Part shown: positions 46,220-54,974 of the stretch, one piece after another
Position numbering within the stretch: position 1 is the first letter of the stretch
Layout: each line of letters starts with the position of its first letter
Origin: Agrobacterium larrymoorei
GTDB lineage: Bacteria; Pseudomonadota; Alphaproteobacteria; Rhizobiales; Rhizobiaceae
DNA: 64,000 bases
Assembly: GCF_030819275.1 (NCBI RefSeq)
Contig: NZ_JAUTBL010000001.1
Coordinates: forward strand, 62,001-126,000
Direction of reading: 5' to 3'
Translations under genes and position numbers: made by a program
The notes under the pieces: model-generated
Databases searched by the model: none
Told to the model about the DNA's origin: nothing
Seen by the model: the letters and a program-made list of their open reading frames with translations, nothing else

Positions 46220-47866
46220 ATGACTGAACCACTTCTCAAGGTCGAAAACCTCAACGTCACATTCACCAATTATGGCCGCACGCGTCAGGTGCTGCGCAAT
46301 GTCGGCTTCACGGTCGCGGCGGGCGAACGCGTAGCGCTGATTGGCGAAACCGGATCCGGCAAATCCGTCACCGCCAAAGCGATCATTGGCACCTTGCCGA
46401 AAAACGCCGCAATCGCCTCCGGCGCTATTGCGATCAATGGCCGCGACGTCTTGTCCATGCCGCGCCGCGAGCGCGAAGCGCTTAAGGGTACAGCCTTCTC
46501 GCTGATCATGCAGGACCCGCTATCCTCCTTTAATCCGGTCTTCAAGATCGGCACGCATCTGGACGATGTCATGCGTTTTGCCGACAGGCGAAACGGCATC
46601 GCGTCATCGAGATCGGAGCGCCGTACCCGAATTGCCGCGGTGCTTCGTCGCGTGCAGTTGGGTGATACAGAGCGGGTGATGAACGCCTATCCATCGGAGT
46701 TGTCGGGCGGCATGCGCCAGCGTGTGCTGATCGGTCTTGCCCTGCTGCATCAGCCAAAACTCTTGATCGCGGATGAACCCGGCACGGCGCTCGACGTCAC
46801 CACACAGGATGAGATTCTCAACCTCATCAATCAACTGGTCGCCGAAGAGAACATGGCGCTGTTGATGATCACTCACAATCTGGGGGTGGTGCGCAAAGTG
46901 GCGGACAGGGTCGTGGTGATGCACCATGGCGACATTGTCGAAACCGGTCCATGCACGCAAATCCTGCAGAGCCCCGCGCAAGATTATACGCGCTCTTTGC
47001 TGGCCGCCGTACCACCTCTTTACGGTTCACGCGTCACAAGCCGGGCGCAAAGCATGCGCCCGCCCATCGTGACGATAGAAGGGCTGAACAAGATTTACGG
47101 TCGGCGCAACGGCTACCACGCCGTTCGCGATGTGAATATGACGCTGAGGGAAGGCGAGATCTTTGGTCTTGCGGGCGAATCCGGTTCCGGCAAAACGTCC
47201 GTTGCCCGCATGATCATGGGTCTTTCGCGCCCGACATCGGGCAGTCTGATCATCAATGCTCCAGCGCCCAAACGCGGCAAGCGTCTGACGCAAATCGTTT
47301 ATCAAAATCCTGGCACGTCGCTCAATCCGAAACGAACCGTCAAGCAAACGCTTGCCCTGCCGCTCAAGTCGATCGGCATGGACGGGCAGATGCGTGAGGA
47401 CCGTATGCAGGAGTTGATGGGGCTTGTGCGGCTGCCGCAATCCTATCTCGGAAAGTATCCGCACGAGCTTTCCGGCGGCCAGAAACAGCGGGTTGCGATA
47501 GCCCGTGCGCTTGCCGCGGATCCAAAGATCCTGATCCTCGACGAGCCGACAGCGGCACTTGATGTTTCGGTGCAAAAGACCGTCATCGACCTTCTGCTTC
47601 AGCTTCGCGAGGAACTTGGCCTCACCTACATGATGATTTCCCACGACCTTTCGCTGATGCGCAATTTCTGCTCGCGGATCGCCATCATGCTGCGCGGTGA
47701 GATCGTCGAAGACGGCGTGACATCGGACGTCTTTGCCGCGCCCGTTCACCCGTACACACGCGCCCTGATCGCAGCCATTCCCGTCGTCACCGACGAAGAG
47801 GAACGGCTTAAACCCACCGTGACTGAAGAAGAGCGCATGCGCTTTCTCGTCAAAACGACCGATTGA
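46220..47866 (+). CDS. Peptide-type ABC transporter, fused double ATPase (second system)
   Basis: A 548-residue protein with two ATPase domains. The first has [29 protein letters not shown] and LLIADEPGTALDVTT. The second has [31 protein letters not shown] and ILILDEPTAALDVSV. It starts at the ATG at 46220; an earlier in-frame start at 46190 would overlap the permease. A fused double ATPase also occurs in the first transporter, so both systems share this layout. The stop overlaps a possible ATG of the following hyuA gene. Confidence 0.94.
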   Translation: MTEPLLKVENLNVTFTNYGRTRQVLRNVGFTVAAGERVALIGETGSGKSVTAKAIIGTLPKNAAIASGAIAINGRDVLSMPRREREALKGTAFSLIMQDPLSSFNPVFKIGTHLDDVMRFADRRNGIASSRSERRTRIAAVLRRVQLGDTERVMNAYPSELSGGMRQRVLIGLALLHQPKLLIADEPGTALDVTTQDEILNLINQLVAEENMALLMITHNLGVVRKVADRVVVMHHGDIVETGPCTQILQSPAQDYTRSLLAAVPPLYGSRVTSRAQSMRPPIVTIEGLNKIYGRRNGYHAVRDVNMTLREGEIFGLAGESGSGKTSVARMIMGLSRPTSGSLIINAPAPKRGKRLTQIVYQNPGTSLNPKRTVKQTLALPLKSIGMDGQMREDRMQELMGLVRLPQSYLGKYPHELSGGQKQRVAIARALAADPKILILDEPTAALDVSVQKTVIDLLLQLREELGLTYMMISHDLSLMRNFCSRIAIMLRGEIVEDGVTSDVFAAPVHPYTRALIAAIPVVTDEEERLKPTVTEEERMRFLVKTTD

Positions 47867-47883
47867 TGGAAGAGGAGCCTAAC

Positions 47884-49440
47884 GTGTATCGCGTTGGAAT
47901 TGACGTCGGCGGCACAAACACCGATGCCGTTGTGTTACAGGACAAAACGGTCCTGGCGGGGGTCAAAGCCTCCACCACCGAGGATGTGACATCCGGTGTC
48001 ATCGAAGCCCTTGAAAAGGTCATCGAGGCGTCCGAGATCGACCGGCAGCAGATCAGCGCCGTGATGATCGGCACAACGCATTTCACCAACGCGGTGATTG
48101 AGCGCCGCCACATGGACGAGGTTGCCGCCATTCGCATTGGCCTGCCTTCCGGTGCCGGCTTGCCGCCCATGGTCGACTGGCCTGACGATCTTCGCGAAAT
48201 CGTCGGCAACCACGGCTATCAGGTGCGCGGTGGCTATGAATTCGATGGCCGTGAGATATCGCCCCTCGACGAAGACGAGGTCGTCCGCATTGCCGCGGAT
48301 ATTCGGACAAAGGGTCTGAAGGCCGCCGCCGTGACCTGCGTGTTCAGTGGCATCAACGACACCATGGAACTGCGAACGAAGGAAATCTTGCGACAGCGTT
48401 GCCCGGGCCTGCCTGTGGTCATGTCCAAGGATATTGGCAGGCACGGCCTGCTTCCCCGCGAAAGCGCTGCCATCATGAATGCCAGCCTGTTATCGCTCGC
48501 TGACCGCACCGTCGCCGCGTTCGGCGAGGCGCTGAAAGCCGCGGGAATACCCTGCCCGTTCTACATCACTCAAAACGACGGTACGTTGATGGCCGCAGAT
48601 GCGGTGCGTGGCTTCCCCGTGCTGACCTTTGCGTCCGGACCCACGAACTCCATGCGGGGCGCCGCCTTCCTCACCGGCTTGAAGGATGCCGTTGTGGTGG
48701 ATGTCGGTGGCACCACCTCCGATGTCGGCTCGCTCTCCCACGGTTTTCCTCGCCAGGCCTCGACAACCGTCGATATCGGCGGTGTGCGAACCAATTTTCG
48801 CATGCCGGATGTCTTTTCCATCGGCCTTGGTGGCGGATCGCTTGTAACGAATGGCGATCATGGCTTGAGCGTCGGCCCGAAATCGGTGGGCTATCGCGTT
48901 CGTCGCGAAGCGCTTTGTTTCGGGGGCTCGACACTGACCGCGACCGATATCGCCGTTGCGGCTGGCAAAGCGGAGGTGGGGGAGAAGGCACTGGTCTCCA
49001 ACCTCGACCAGAAGCTGGTGGATTCGGCGGTCAAGAAGATCAACGACATGCTGGAAGCCTGTGTCGAGCGCAGCCGCATTTCGTCCTCGCCCGTGCCGGT
49101 CATCGCCGTTGGCGGTGGTTCCATCCTGATGCCCGATCGTATCGGCGATCTGGAGGTTATTCGGCCCGAGAATTTTGCCGTGGCAAATGCCGTCGGTGCC
49201 GCAATCGCACAGGTTAGCGGCGAGACGGATCGGGTCTTCTCACTGATCGATGGACGCACGCGAGAAAGCGCACTGGCCGAGGCCGAAGCGGAGGCGCGCG
49301 ACAAAGCAATTATGGCTGGCGCGATTGCCGAAACGCTGGAAGTCATCGAGCGCGACGACATGCCTCTTGCCTACCTGCCCGGCAATGCCACGCGCATTCA
49401 TGTGAAAGTCGTTGGAGAAATGGGAGCCAATCATGGGTGA
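47884..49440 (+). CDS. Short hydantoinase/oxoprolinase A family protein (DUF917 partner, copy 1)
   Basis: A 518-residue HyuA-like ASKHA protein, counted from the GTG at 47884 (VYRVGIDVGGTNTDAV) with AGGAG six bases upstream; an ATG at 47866 overlapping the previous stop is the alternative. Other motifs are MIGTTHFTNAVIERRH, TQNDGTLMAADAV, FASGPTNSMRGAAFL and VVDVGGTTSDVGSL. It lacks the C-terminal third of the 680-700-residue HyuA type and has no HyuB partner. Instead a DUF917 gene follows with an 8-base overlap. The paralogue at 53393 has the same partner. Expected role: ATP-dependent activation of a ring; substrate unknown. Confidence 0.92.
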   Translation: MYRVGIDVGGTNTDAVVLQDKTVLAGVKASTTEDVTSGVIEALEKVIEASEIDRQQISAVMIGTTHFTNAVIERRHMDEVAAIRIGLPSGAGLPPMVDWPDDLREIVGNHGYQVRGGYEFDGREISPLDEDEVVRIAADIRTKGLKAAAVTCVFSGINDTMELRTKEILRQRCPGLPVVMSKDIGRHGLLPRESAAIMNASLLSLADRTVAAFGEALKAAGIPCPFYITQNDGTLMAADAVRGFPVLTFASGPTNSMRGAAFLTGLKDAVVVDVGGTTSDVGSLSHGFPRQASTTVDIGGVRTNFRMPDVFSIGLGGGSLVTNGDHGLSVGPKSVGYRVRREALCFGGSTLTATDIAVAAGKAEVGEKALVSNLDQKLVDSAVKKINDMLEACVERSRISSSPVPVIAVGGGSILMPDRIGDLEVIRPENFAVANAVGAAIAQVSGETDRVFSLIDGRTRESALAEAEAEARDKAIMAGAIAETLEVIERDDMPLAYLPGNATRIHVKVVGEMGANHG

Positions 49441-50566
49441 GACACGCAAGCTGAAATATGACGACGCGGCATTGCGTACGCTGACCCGGGAAGACCTCAA
49501 CGCACTGGAGATCGGTGCTGGCATCCTTGGCACCGGTGGCGGCGGCAATCCTTATCTCGGCAAGCTTTTGGCGCTGGAAGCCATGAAAGCAGGATACGAG
49601 ATGAAGATCCTTGCAACCGACGCCATCGAGCCAGACGCGCTTTGCATGTCTATTGGCGGCATAGGTGCACCCGTCGTCGGCGTCGAGCGCATTCGCGAAG
49701 GCCGGGAGGGCCTGCGCTGCCTGCGGGCCATGGAAGACCTGATCCGCACCCCGGTCGATGCCATTGTCTGCGAGGAAATTGGCGGTTCCAACTCCATGAA
49801 CCCGCTGGTGACGGCGGCACTTGGCGGCCTGCCGATCCTTGATTGCGACGGCATGGGCCGAGCCTTCCCCGAAATGCAGATGACCACCTTTTCCATCTAC
49901 GGCCATAGTTCGACGCCGTCGGTGATGTGCGATCTGCACGGCAACGCCGTGATCTTCAGCCATGCGGTTTCTGAAGTGTGGCACGAGCGCATGGCGCGCG
50001 CCTGCGTCGTCTCGCAGGGCGGTGGCGCGATGCTGGCGACGGCGCCGATGCAAGCGCATTACGTCCACCAGTACGGGATTCCAAAAACCTACACCAAGGC
50101 GATTGCCATTGGTGAGGCGGTGATCCGCGCTCGCAAGCAGCAGGAAGACCCGATTGCCGCGGTCTGCGCGCTGGAAGGCGGGCGACGTATTTTCAATGGC
50201 AAGATTACCGATCTGAAGCGTCATCTACGCGGCGGCTTCGCCGTCGGCGATCTGACCCTCTCCGGCTTCGATGATTGCGCCGGTCAGACTGCGGGCGTCG
50301 CAATTCAGAACGAGTTTCTGCTGTTCAGCCGCGATGGCAAGGTAGAGGTCACGGTACCAGACCTGATCGTCCTGCTCGATGTCGACACGGGTTACCCGAT
50401 CACCACCGAAGTTCTGCGCTATGGTCAGCGAGTGGCCGTCATCGCCATTCCTTGCCATGACCTGTTGCGCAGCGCCCGAGCGCTTGAAGTCGTAGGGCCT
50501 GCGGCTTTCGGTTACCCCGACATTCCTTTCTCACCGCTGCCCGTTCCGGTCAGTAAGGCTGCCTAA
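49433..50566 (+). CDS. DUF917 / S-methyl thiohydantoin desulfurase-like protein (copy 1)
   Basis: A 377-residue protein of PF06032, formerly DUF917, now named after S-methyl thiohydantoin desulfurase. The ATG at 49433 overlaps the hyuA-like stop by 8 bases. The glycine-rich signature GILGTGGGGNPYLGKLLALE is at about 28-47, followed by EEIGGSNSMNPLVTAALGGL and DCDGMGRAFPEMQM. Family members adjoin short HyuA proteins throughout bacteria. A related enzyme takes sulfur from the thiohydantoin formed in ergothioneine breakdown. Whether this copy acts on a thiohydantoin or another ring is not decided by the sequence. Confidence 0.88.
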   Translation: MGETRKLKYDDAALRTLTREDLNALEIGAGILGTGGGGNPYLGKLLALEAMKAGYEMKILATDAIEPDALCMSIGGIGAPVVGVERIREGREGLRCLRAMEDLIRTPVDAIVCEEIGGSNSMNPLVTAALGGLPILDCDGMGRAFPEMQMTTFSIYGHSSTPSVMCDLHGNAVIFSHAVSEVWHERMARACVVSQGGGAMLATAPMQAHYVHQYGIPKTYTKAIAIGEAVIRARKQQEDPIAAVCALEGGRRIFNGKITDLKRHLRGGFAVGDLTLSGFDDCAGQTAGVAIQNEFLLFSRDGKVEVTVPDLIVLLDVDTGYPITTEVLRYGQRVAVIAIPCHDLLRSARALEVVGPAAFGYPDIPFSPLPVPVSKAA

Positions 50567-50572
50567 CCATAA

Positions 50573-50590
50573 GTGGGGCCAATGCCCCAC
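50573..50590 (+). other. Hairpin before the binding-protein gene
   Basis: GTGGGGC-CAAT-GCCCCAC, a perfect 7-bp stem with a 4-base loop, starts 6 bases after the DUF917 stop and ends 20 bases before the next ATG. No T-run follows. It may protect the binding-protein mRNA from decay or limit read-through. Confidence 0.55.
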
Positions 50591-50609
50591 AATAAAGAGG
50601 AGAACGACA

Positions 50610-52205
50610 ATGAAAATGCCTGTAATTTCTTCCCGTCTCGCCGCGCTGGCGCTCGGCACATCGCTTGCTCTGCCGCTCGCATCTTCCTCAGTCCTTGCGG
50701 AAGACAAGGTATCGGTCGCAGTCAACACGATGCAGATCTTCAGTTCACTCGACCCGGCAAAGGTCACGGACTACACCGGCTACATGGCCATTGTGAACAT
50801 GTATGACGGCCTGACGACGGTCAATCCAAAAGGCGAGATCGTACCGCATCTGGCGAAATCCTGGGACATCTCGCCGGATGGACTGACCTACACCTTCCAT
50901 CTGCGAGACGATGCGAAATTCCAGGACGGCACGCCGGTCAAGGCGACCGATCTCGTCTGGTCGATCCAGCGCCTTCTCGGCATCAACAAGGGCCCATCCA
51001 ACCTGATCGTCGGCGTTCTGAAGCCGGAAAACGTGACAGCGCCGGATAACGCCACTCTGGTGATGAAGATCGAACGCCAGTTCTCCCCCTTCATGGCCGC
51101 GACACCTTTGATGATGGCACTGAACAAGACGCTGATCGAAGCCAACGCCAAGCCGGAAGACAAGTGGGGCGAGGCCTATGTTGGCGAACATTCCGCCGGC
51201 TCCGGTCCTTACAAGCTCGTCAGCTACAATCGCTCAGCTGATATGGTGATCGCTCGCAATGCCGACTATTTCCTTGGCTGGACCAAGGGCAAGCCGATCG
51301 ACGAAGTGCGCTTTGTGCAGACAAGTGACGATGCCACCGTCAAGGCGCTTGCGGAGAAGGGCGAACTTGGCCTTTCGTCACATGGTCTCGGCAACGACAC
51401 TTATGAAGCCATCGGCCGTATGAAGGGTTACAAACTCATTCAGACCCGCACCGCAGGCGGCTTCGTCATCAAGCTGAACACGAAGGTCTACCCGACCGAT
51501 GACATCCACGTTCGCCGCGCCATTGCTTATGCGACCGATTACAAGACGATCCAGGAAGTGATCTATCCGGGCTTCGACATGCAAGGCCCACTCTCCGATG
51601 CTTTCAAGGATGCGCATAACGGAGATATCAAGCCCGGCGTCTACGATCTGGAAAAGGCGAAGGAAGAACTGGCCAAATCGAAATATGCCGGCCAAAAGAT
51701 CACGCTGGTCAACAGCTACGTCGCCTCGCTAGCCTTCGAGGCGGAAGTGGCTCTGCTTCTACAGTCGAGCCTGGAGCAGATCGGCATTACGCTCGATATC
51801 AAACCAGAGCCATGGAACCGCATTGTCGAACTTTCCTCAAAGGTCGAAACGACGCCTGCTTCCACACAGGTGAACATTTCGCCGACATACCCCTCGCCAG
51901 ATTCGATGTTCTACAACCAGTATTACTCGAAAGCGTCGGGCACATGGATGTCGATGGAATGGCTACAGAATGCAGAGATCGATAGTCTCATCGACAAGGC
52001 GCGCGCAACCACGGACGTCAACGAGCAGAACGCGGCCTATAAGGAACTGCAGACAAAGATTGTCGATCTTCAACCGGATGTCTGGGCCGTTTCGCCCAAC
52101 CGCCGCTATGCGGCGAACAAATGCCTGCAAGGTTACCAGTTCATCCCCATGCAGAGTTGGGATCTGAACTTCTCCAATTTCCATTGGGACTGCAAGGCGG
52201 AGTAA
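50610..52205 (+). CDS. ABC peptide-type substrate-binding protein (second system)
   Basis: A family 5 solute-binding protein of 531 residues with a Sec signal peptide (residues 1-31, cleavage near VLA-ED). The mature domain has LVPHLAKSW-type EIVPHLAKSWDISPDGLTYT and HLRDDAKFQDGTPVKATDLV, and ends with two Cys residues, in NKCLQGYQF and DCKAE, that may form a disulfide. It serves the permeases and ATPase encoded at 44306-47866. It lies between the two DUF917 genes and is flanked by hairpins, consistent with separate high-level expression. Confidence 0.94.
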   Translation: MKMPVISSRLAALALGTSLALPLASSSVLAEDKVSVAVNTMQIFSSLDPAKVTDYTGYMAIVNMYDGLTTVNPKGEIVPHLAKSWDISPDGLTYTFHLRDDAKFQDGTPVKATDLVWSIQRLLGINKGPSNLIVGVLKPENVTAPDNATLVMKIERQFSPFMAATPLMMALNKTLIEANAKPEDKWGEAYVGEHSAGSGPYKLVSYNRSADMVIARNADYFLGWTKGKPIDEVRFVQTSDDATVKALAEKGELGLSSHGLGNDTYEAIGRMKGYKLIQTRTAGGFVIKLNTKVYPTDDIHVRRAIAYATDYKTIQEVIYPGFDMQGPLSDAFKDAHNGDIKPGVYDLEKAKEELAKSKYAGQKITLVNSYVASLAFEAEVALLLQSSLEQIGITLDIKPEPWNRIVELSSKVETTPASTQVNISPTYPSPDSMFYNQYYSKASGTWMSMEWLQNAEIDSLIDKARATTDVNEQNAAYKELQTKIVDLQPDVWAVSPNRRYAANKCLQGYQFIPMQSWDLNFSNFHWDCKAE

Positions 52206-52224
52206 TGTCCGCCTCATAAACCAG

Positions 52225-52242
52225 CCCCGCCTCACGGCGGGG
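52225..52242 (+). other. Hairpin after the binding-protein gene
   Basis: CCCCGCC-TCAC-GGCGGGG, a perfect 7-bp GC stem, begins 19 bases after the stop. No T-run follows on the plus strand, so it is more likely an mRNA-stabilising or weak-attenuating element than a full terminator. The next start is at 52320. Confidence 0.55.
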
Positions 52243-52319
52243 TTGGCAAGACCCGGAACTTCAAAGGAAAGGCGCATTGCATGCGGCTGGAACGGCCGAC
52301 GCATGCCCGAGGATGACGC

Positions 52320-53396
52320 ATGATTGAGGAATTTTCCGAAGACGATATCGAACCTTTGGCCACAGGTGCCTGGATTTTAGGAACCGGCGGCGGAGGCAAT
52401 CCCTATATCTCGACGCTCAATCTGCGCCGTCTCTACGCAGAAGGCCGAAAGGTGAATGTCATGGACCCCATGGCATTGGCCGATGACGATATGGTTGCCG
52501 TCGTCTCCAAAATGGGTGCCCCACTGGTCGGTCAGGAACGATTGGTGGATCCGGTGCATCTTGCGCGTGCCGTCGAGGTCATGGAAGATTACATAGGCAA
52601 GCCATTCCGGGCGATCATGAGCGTGGAGATCGGCGGATCGAATGCGCTTTCGTCCTTTCTCGCTGCCGCCATGCTCGACCGACCGGTCGTTAATGCTGAC
52701 GCGATGGGTCGCGCCTATCCCGAAGCACAGATGACATCTTTCGCGATAGGCAATCTTCCCATGTTCCCGCTGTCGCTGGTCGACGTGCGAGACAATGAGG
52801 TGATCGTGACGCGCGCAGCCTCCTGGAAATGGATGGAGCGCATCTCGCGCAAGGTCTGTACGGAAGTCGGCTCTACAGCCGCGACCTGCAAGGCACCTCG
52901 CACCGGCAAGGAAGTGAAGGAGTGGGGCATCCACTACACGGTTACCAAGGCGACCAAATTGGGACGCGCGGTGATGGAAGCGCGTTCGCGCCATGACGAT
53001 CCGGTTCAGGCGGTTCTTGAGCATGAGGGTGGCAAGCAGCTTTTCCGCGGCAAGGTGGTGGATGTCGCCCGCGAAACCACCGGCGGTTTCCTCCGAGGCA
53101 GCACGACCATTGAAGGCATCGACGCAGATAAAGGGTCGCGCATGGAGCTTGCCTTCCAGAATGAGTGGGCTGTCGCCTTCCGCGACGGTCACCCGGTCGG
53201 CATGACGCCGGACCTGCTTTGCCTTCTCGATACGGTTTCAGGCAGCGCCATAGGAACGGAGTCCGTGCGTTACGGGCAGAGGGTCACCGTGGTGGCCCTG
53301 CCCGCGCCGGAACTTCTGACGACGCCTGCCGGCATCGCCGCCGTTGGACCACGCGCCTTCGGTTATGACATTGACTTCAGATCGGTATTCCCATGA
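52320..53396 (+). CDS. DUF917 / S-methyl thiohydantoin desulfurase-like protein (copy 2)
   Basis: A 358-residue PF06032 protein, paralogous to copy 1. The signature is AWILGTGGGGNPYISTLNLR near residues 18-37, followed by VEIGGSNALSSFLAAAMLDR and NADAMGRAYPEAQMTSFAIG, and a C-terminal PAPELLTTPAGIAAVGPRAF. Clear differences from copy 1 (shorter, different central loop) suggest a different substrate or a heteromeric partner. It overlaps the following hyuA-like gene by four bases (ATGA). The order here is DUF917 then hyuA, the reverse of copy 1. Confidence 0.88.
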   Translation: MIEEFSEDDIEPLATGAWILGTGGGGNPYISTLNLRRLYAEGRKVNVMDPMALADDDMVAVVSKMGAPLVGQERLVDPVHLARAVEVMEDYIGKPFRAIMSVEIGGSNALSSFLAAAMLDRPVVNADAMGRAYPEAQMTSFAIGNLPMFPLSLVDVRDNEVIVTRAASWKWMERISRKVCTEVGSTAATCKAPRTGKEVKEWGIHYTVTKATKLGRAVMEARSRHDDPVQAVLEHEGGKQLFRGKVVDVARETTGGFLRGSTTIEGIDADKGSRMELAFQNEWAVAFRDGHPVGMTPDLLCLLDTVSGSAIGTESVRYGQRVTVVALPAPELLTTPAGIAAVGPRAFGYDIDFRSVFP

Positions 53397-54937
53397 AACG
53401 CATCGGTATTGACGTTGGCGGCACCAATACGGATGCCGTTCTGATCGATGGCGACGCGATTGTCGCCGCCATTAAAGTTCCAACAACGCAGGACGTTCTG
53501 TCCGGTGTCAAATCGGCGCTCAGCCATGTGGCAGGCCAAATCGGCGCAGCGGATCGTCCGATCGACGCTGTGATGATTGGAACCACTCACTTCACCAATG
53601 CCGTGGTGGAGCGCGCCAGGCTGGAGCGTATCGCGGCCATTCGCATCGCTTTGCCGACCGGGTCTTCCCTACCGCCCATGTGCGACTGGCCGAAAGACTT
53701 GTATGACGCCGTCAATCCTCTGATTTTCATGGTTCACGGCGGCCATGAATATGACGGCAGTCCGCTGGTGCCGATGATCCCGGACGAGATCCGCGAAGTC
53801 GCGATGAAAATCCGGGACGCGGGGATCACCTCCATCGCCATTTCCGCGACCTTTTCTCCGTTAACGACCGAATGCGAGGTTCGCGCAGCGGACATCGTTC
53901 GTTCCGTTATTCCCGATGCGGGGATTACGCTGTCTCACACGCTTGGACGCATCGGGCTTCTCGAGCGGGAAAACGTCGCGCTCTTGAATGCCGCCCTGCA
54001 AACGCTCGGCAAGACAACCGTCCAGGCCTTCTCGGACGCACTGCGAGAGGCCGGCGTGAAGGCGCCGTTCTACCTGACCCAGAATGACGGAACCGTGGCG
54101 CTGGCAGATGTGGCTGCGGCGAACCCGGTCCACAGTTTCGCGTCCGGGCCGACCAACTCCATGCGCGGCGCAGCCTTTCTGACTGGGCTTTCCGACGCGA
54201 TGGTGGTGGATGTCGGCGGCACCACGTCCGATATCGGCTGCCTTGTCGGCGGCTTCCCACGCGAAGCCAACAACATCGTTCACATAGGCGGGGTGCGCAC
54301 ACTCTTCCGCATGCCCGACCTTCTGCCTATCGCGCTTGGCGGGGGCACCATCGTCGACCCCCGGACTGGCAAAATCGGCCCCCGATCGGTTGGTTATCGC
54401 ATCCTCATGGAAGCGCGTGTTTTTGGCGGCGACACCTTGACGACCTCCGACATTGCCGTGGCCGCAGGACTGATCGAAATGGGCGACCGGGATCGCGTCA
54501 GAAATCTCGACCCCGTTTTTGTCCAGGCAACGCTTCAAAATATCCGGGACATGGTCGCCGATGGCTTTGACCAGATGAAGACGTCCGCGGACGAGGTACC
54601 CCTTATAGCCGTTGGCGGTGGCGCCTTCCTCATCCCGGAAAGGGTTCCGGGGGCGTCTGAGGTTCTGCGCGTAGAAAATGCGGGCGTGGCCAACGCCCTG
54701 GGCGCAGCGATGGCACAAGTCTCCGGGGAAGTCGATCGTGTGTTCTCCGGGCTTAGCCGTGACCAGGCCCTTGAACAGGCAGAGATCGAGGCGCAAAGCG
54801 CTGCAATCGCATCCGGTGCGGAGAAGACAAGCCTCAAGACGCTGGAAGTCGAGGATATTCCGATCGCCTATCTGCCAGGTGGCGCACGACGGGTGCGCGT
54901 GCGCGTCATCGGCGATATCTCTTTCACTGAAGACTGA
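53393..54937 (+). CDS. Short hydantoinase/oxoprolinase A family protein (DUF917 partner, copy 2)
   Basis: A 514-residue HyuA-like ASKHA protein, starting MKRIGIDVGGTNTDAVLIDG. It shares MIGTTHFTNAVVERARLERI, TQNDGTVALADVA, FASGPTNSMRGAAFL and VVDVGGTTSDIGCL with the copy at 47884. The lack of a HyuB gene and the DUF917 partner are also the same. It is followed by the isoaspartyl peptidase gene after 37 bases, in the same direction. Confidence 0.92.
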   Translation: MKRIGIDVGGTNTDAVLIDGDAIVAAIKVPTTQDVLSGVKSALSHVAGQIGAADRPIDAVMIGTTHFTNAVVERARLERIAAIRIALPTGSSLPPMCDWPKDLYDAVNPLIFMVHGGHEYDGSPLVPMIPDEIREVAMKIRDAGITSIAISATFSPLTTECEVRAADIVRSVIPDAGITLSHTLGRIGLLERENVALLNAALQTLGKTTVQAFSDALREAGVKAPFYLTQNDGTVALADVAAANPVHSFASGPTNSMRGAAFLTGLSDAMVVDVGGTTSDIGCLVGGFPREANNIVHIGGVRTLFRMPDLLPIALGGGTIVDPRTGKIGPRSVGYRILMEARVFGGDTLTTSDIAVAAGLIEMGDRDRVRNLDPVFVQATLQNIRDMVADGFDQMKTSADEVPLIAVGGGAFLIPERVPGASEVLRVENAGVANALGAAMAQVSGEVDRVFSGLSRDQALEQAEIEAQSAAIASGAEKTSLKTLEVEDIPIAYLPGGARRVRVRVIGDISFTED

Positions 54938-54974
54938 AATGCTTCCGACAGGCGGATCACAGAGGACTAAGCAT

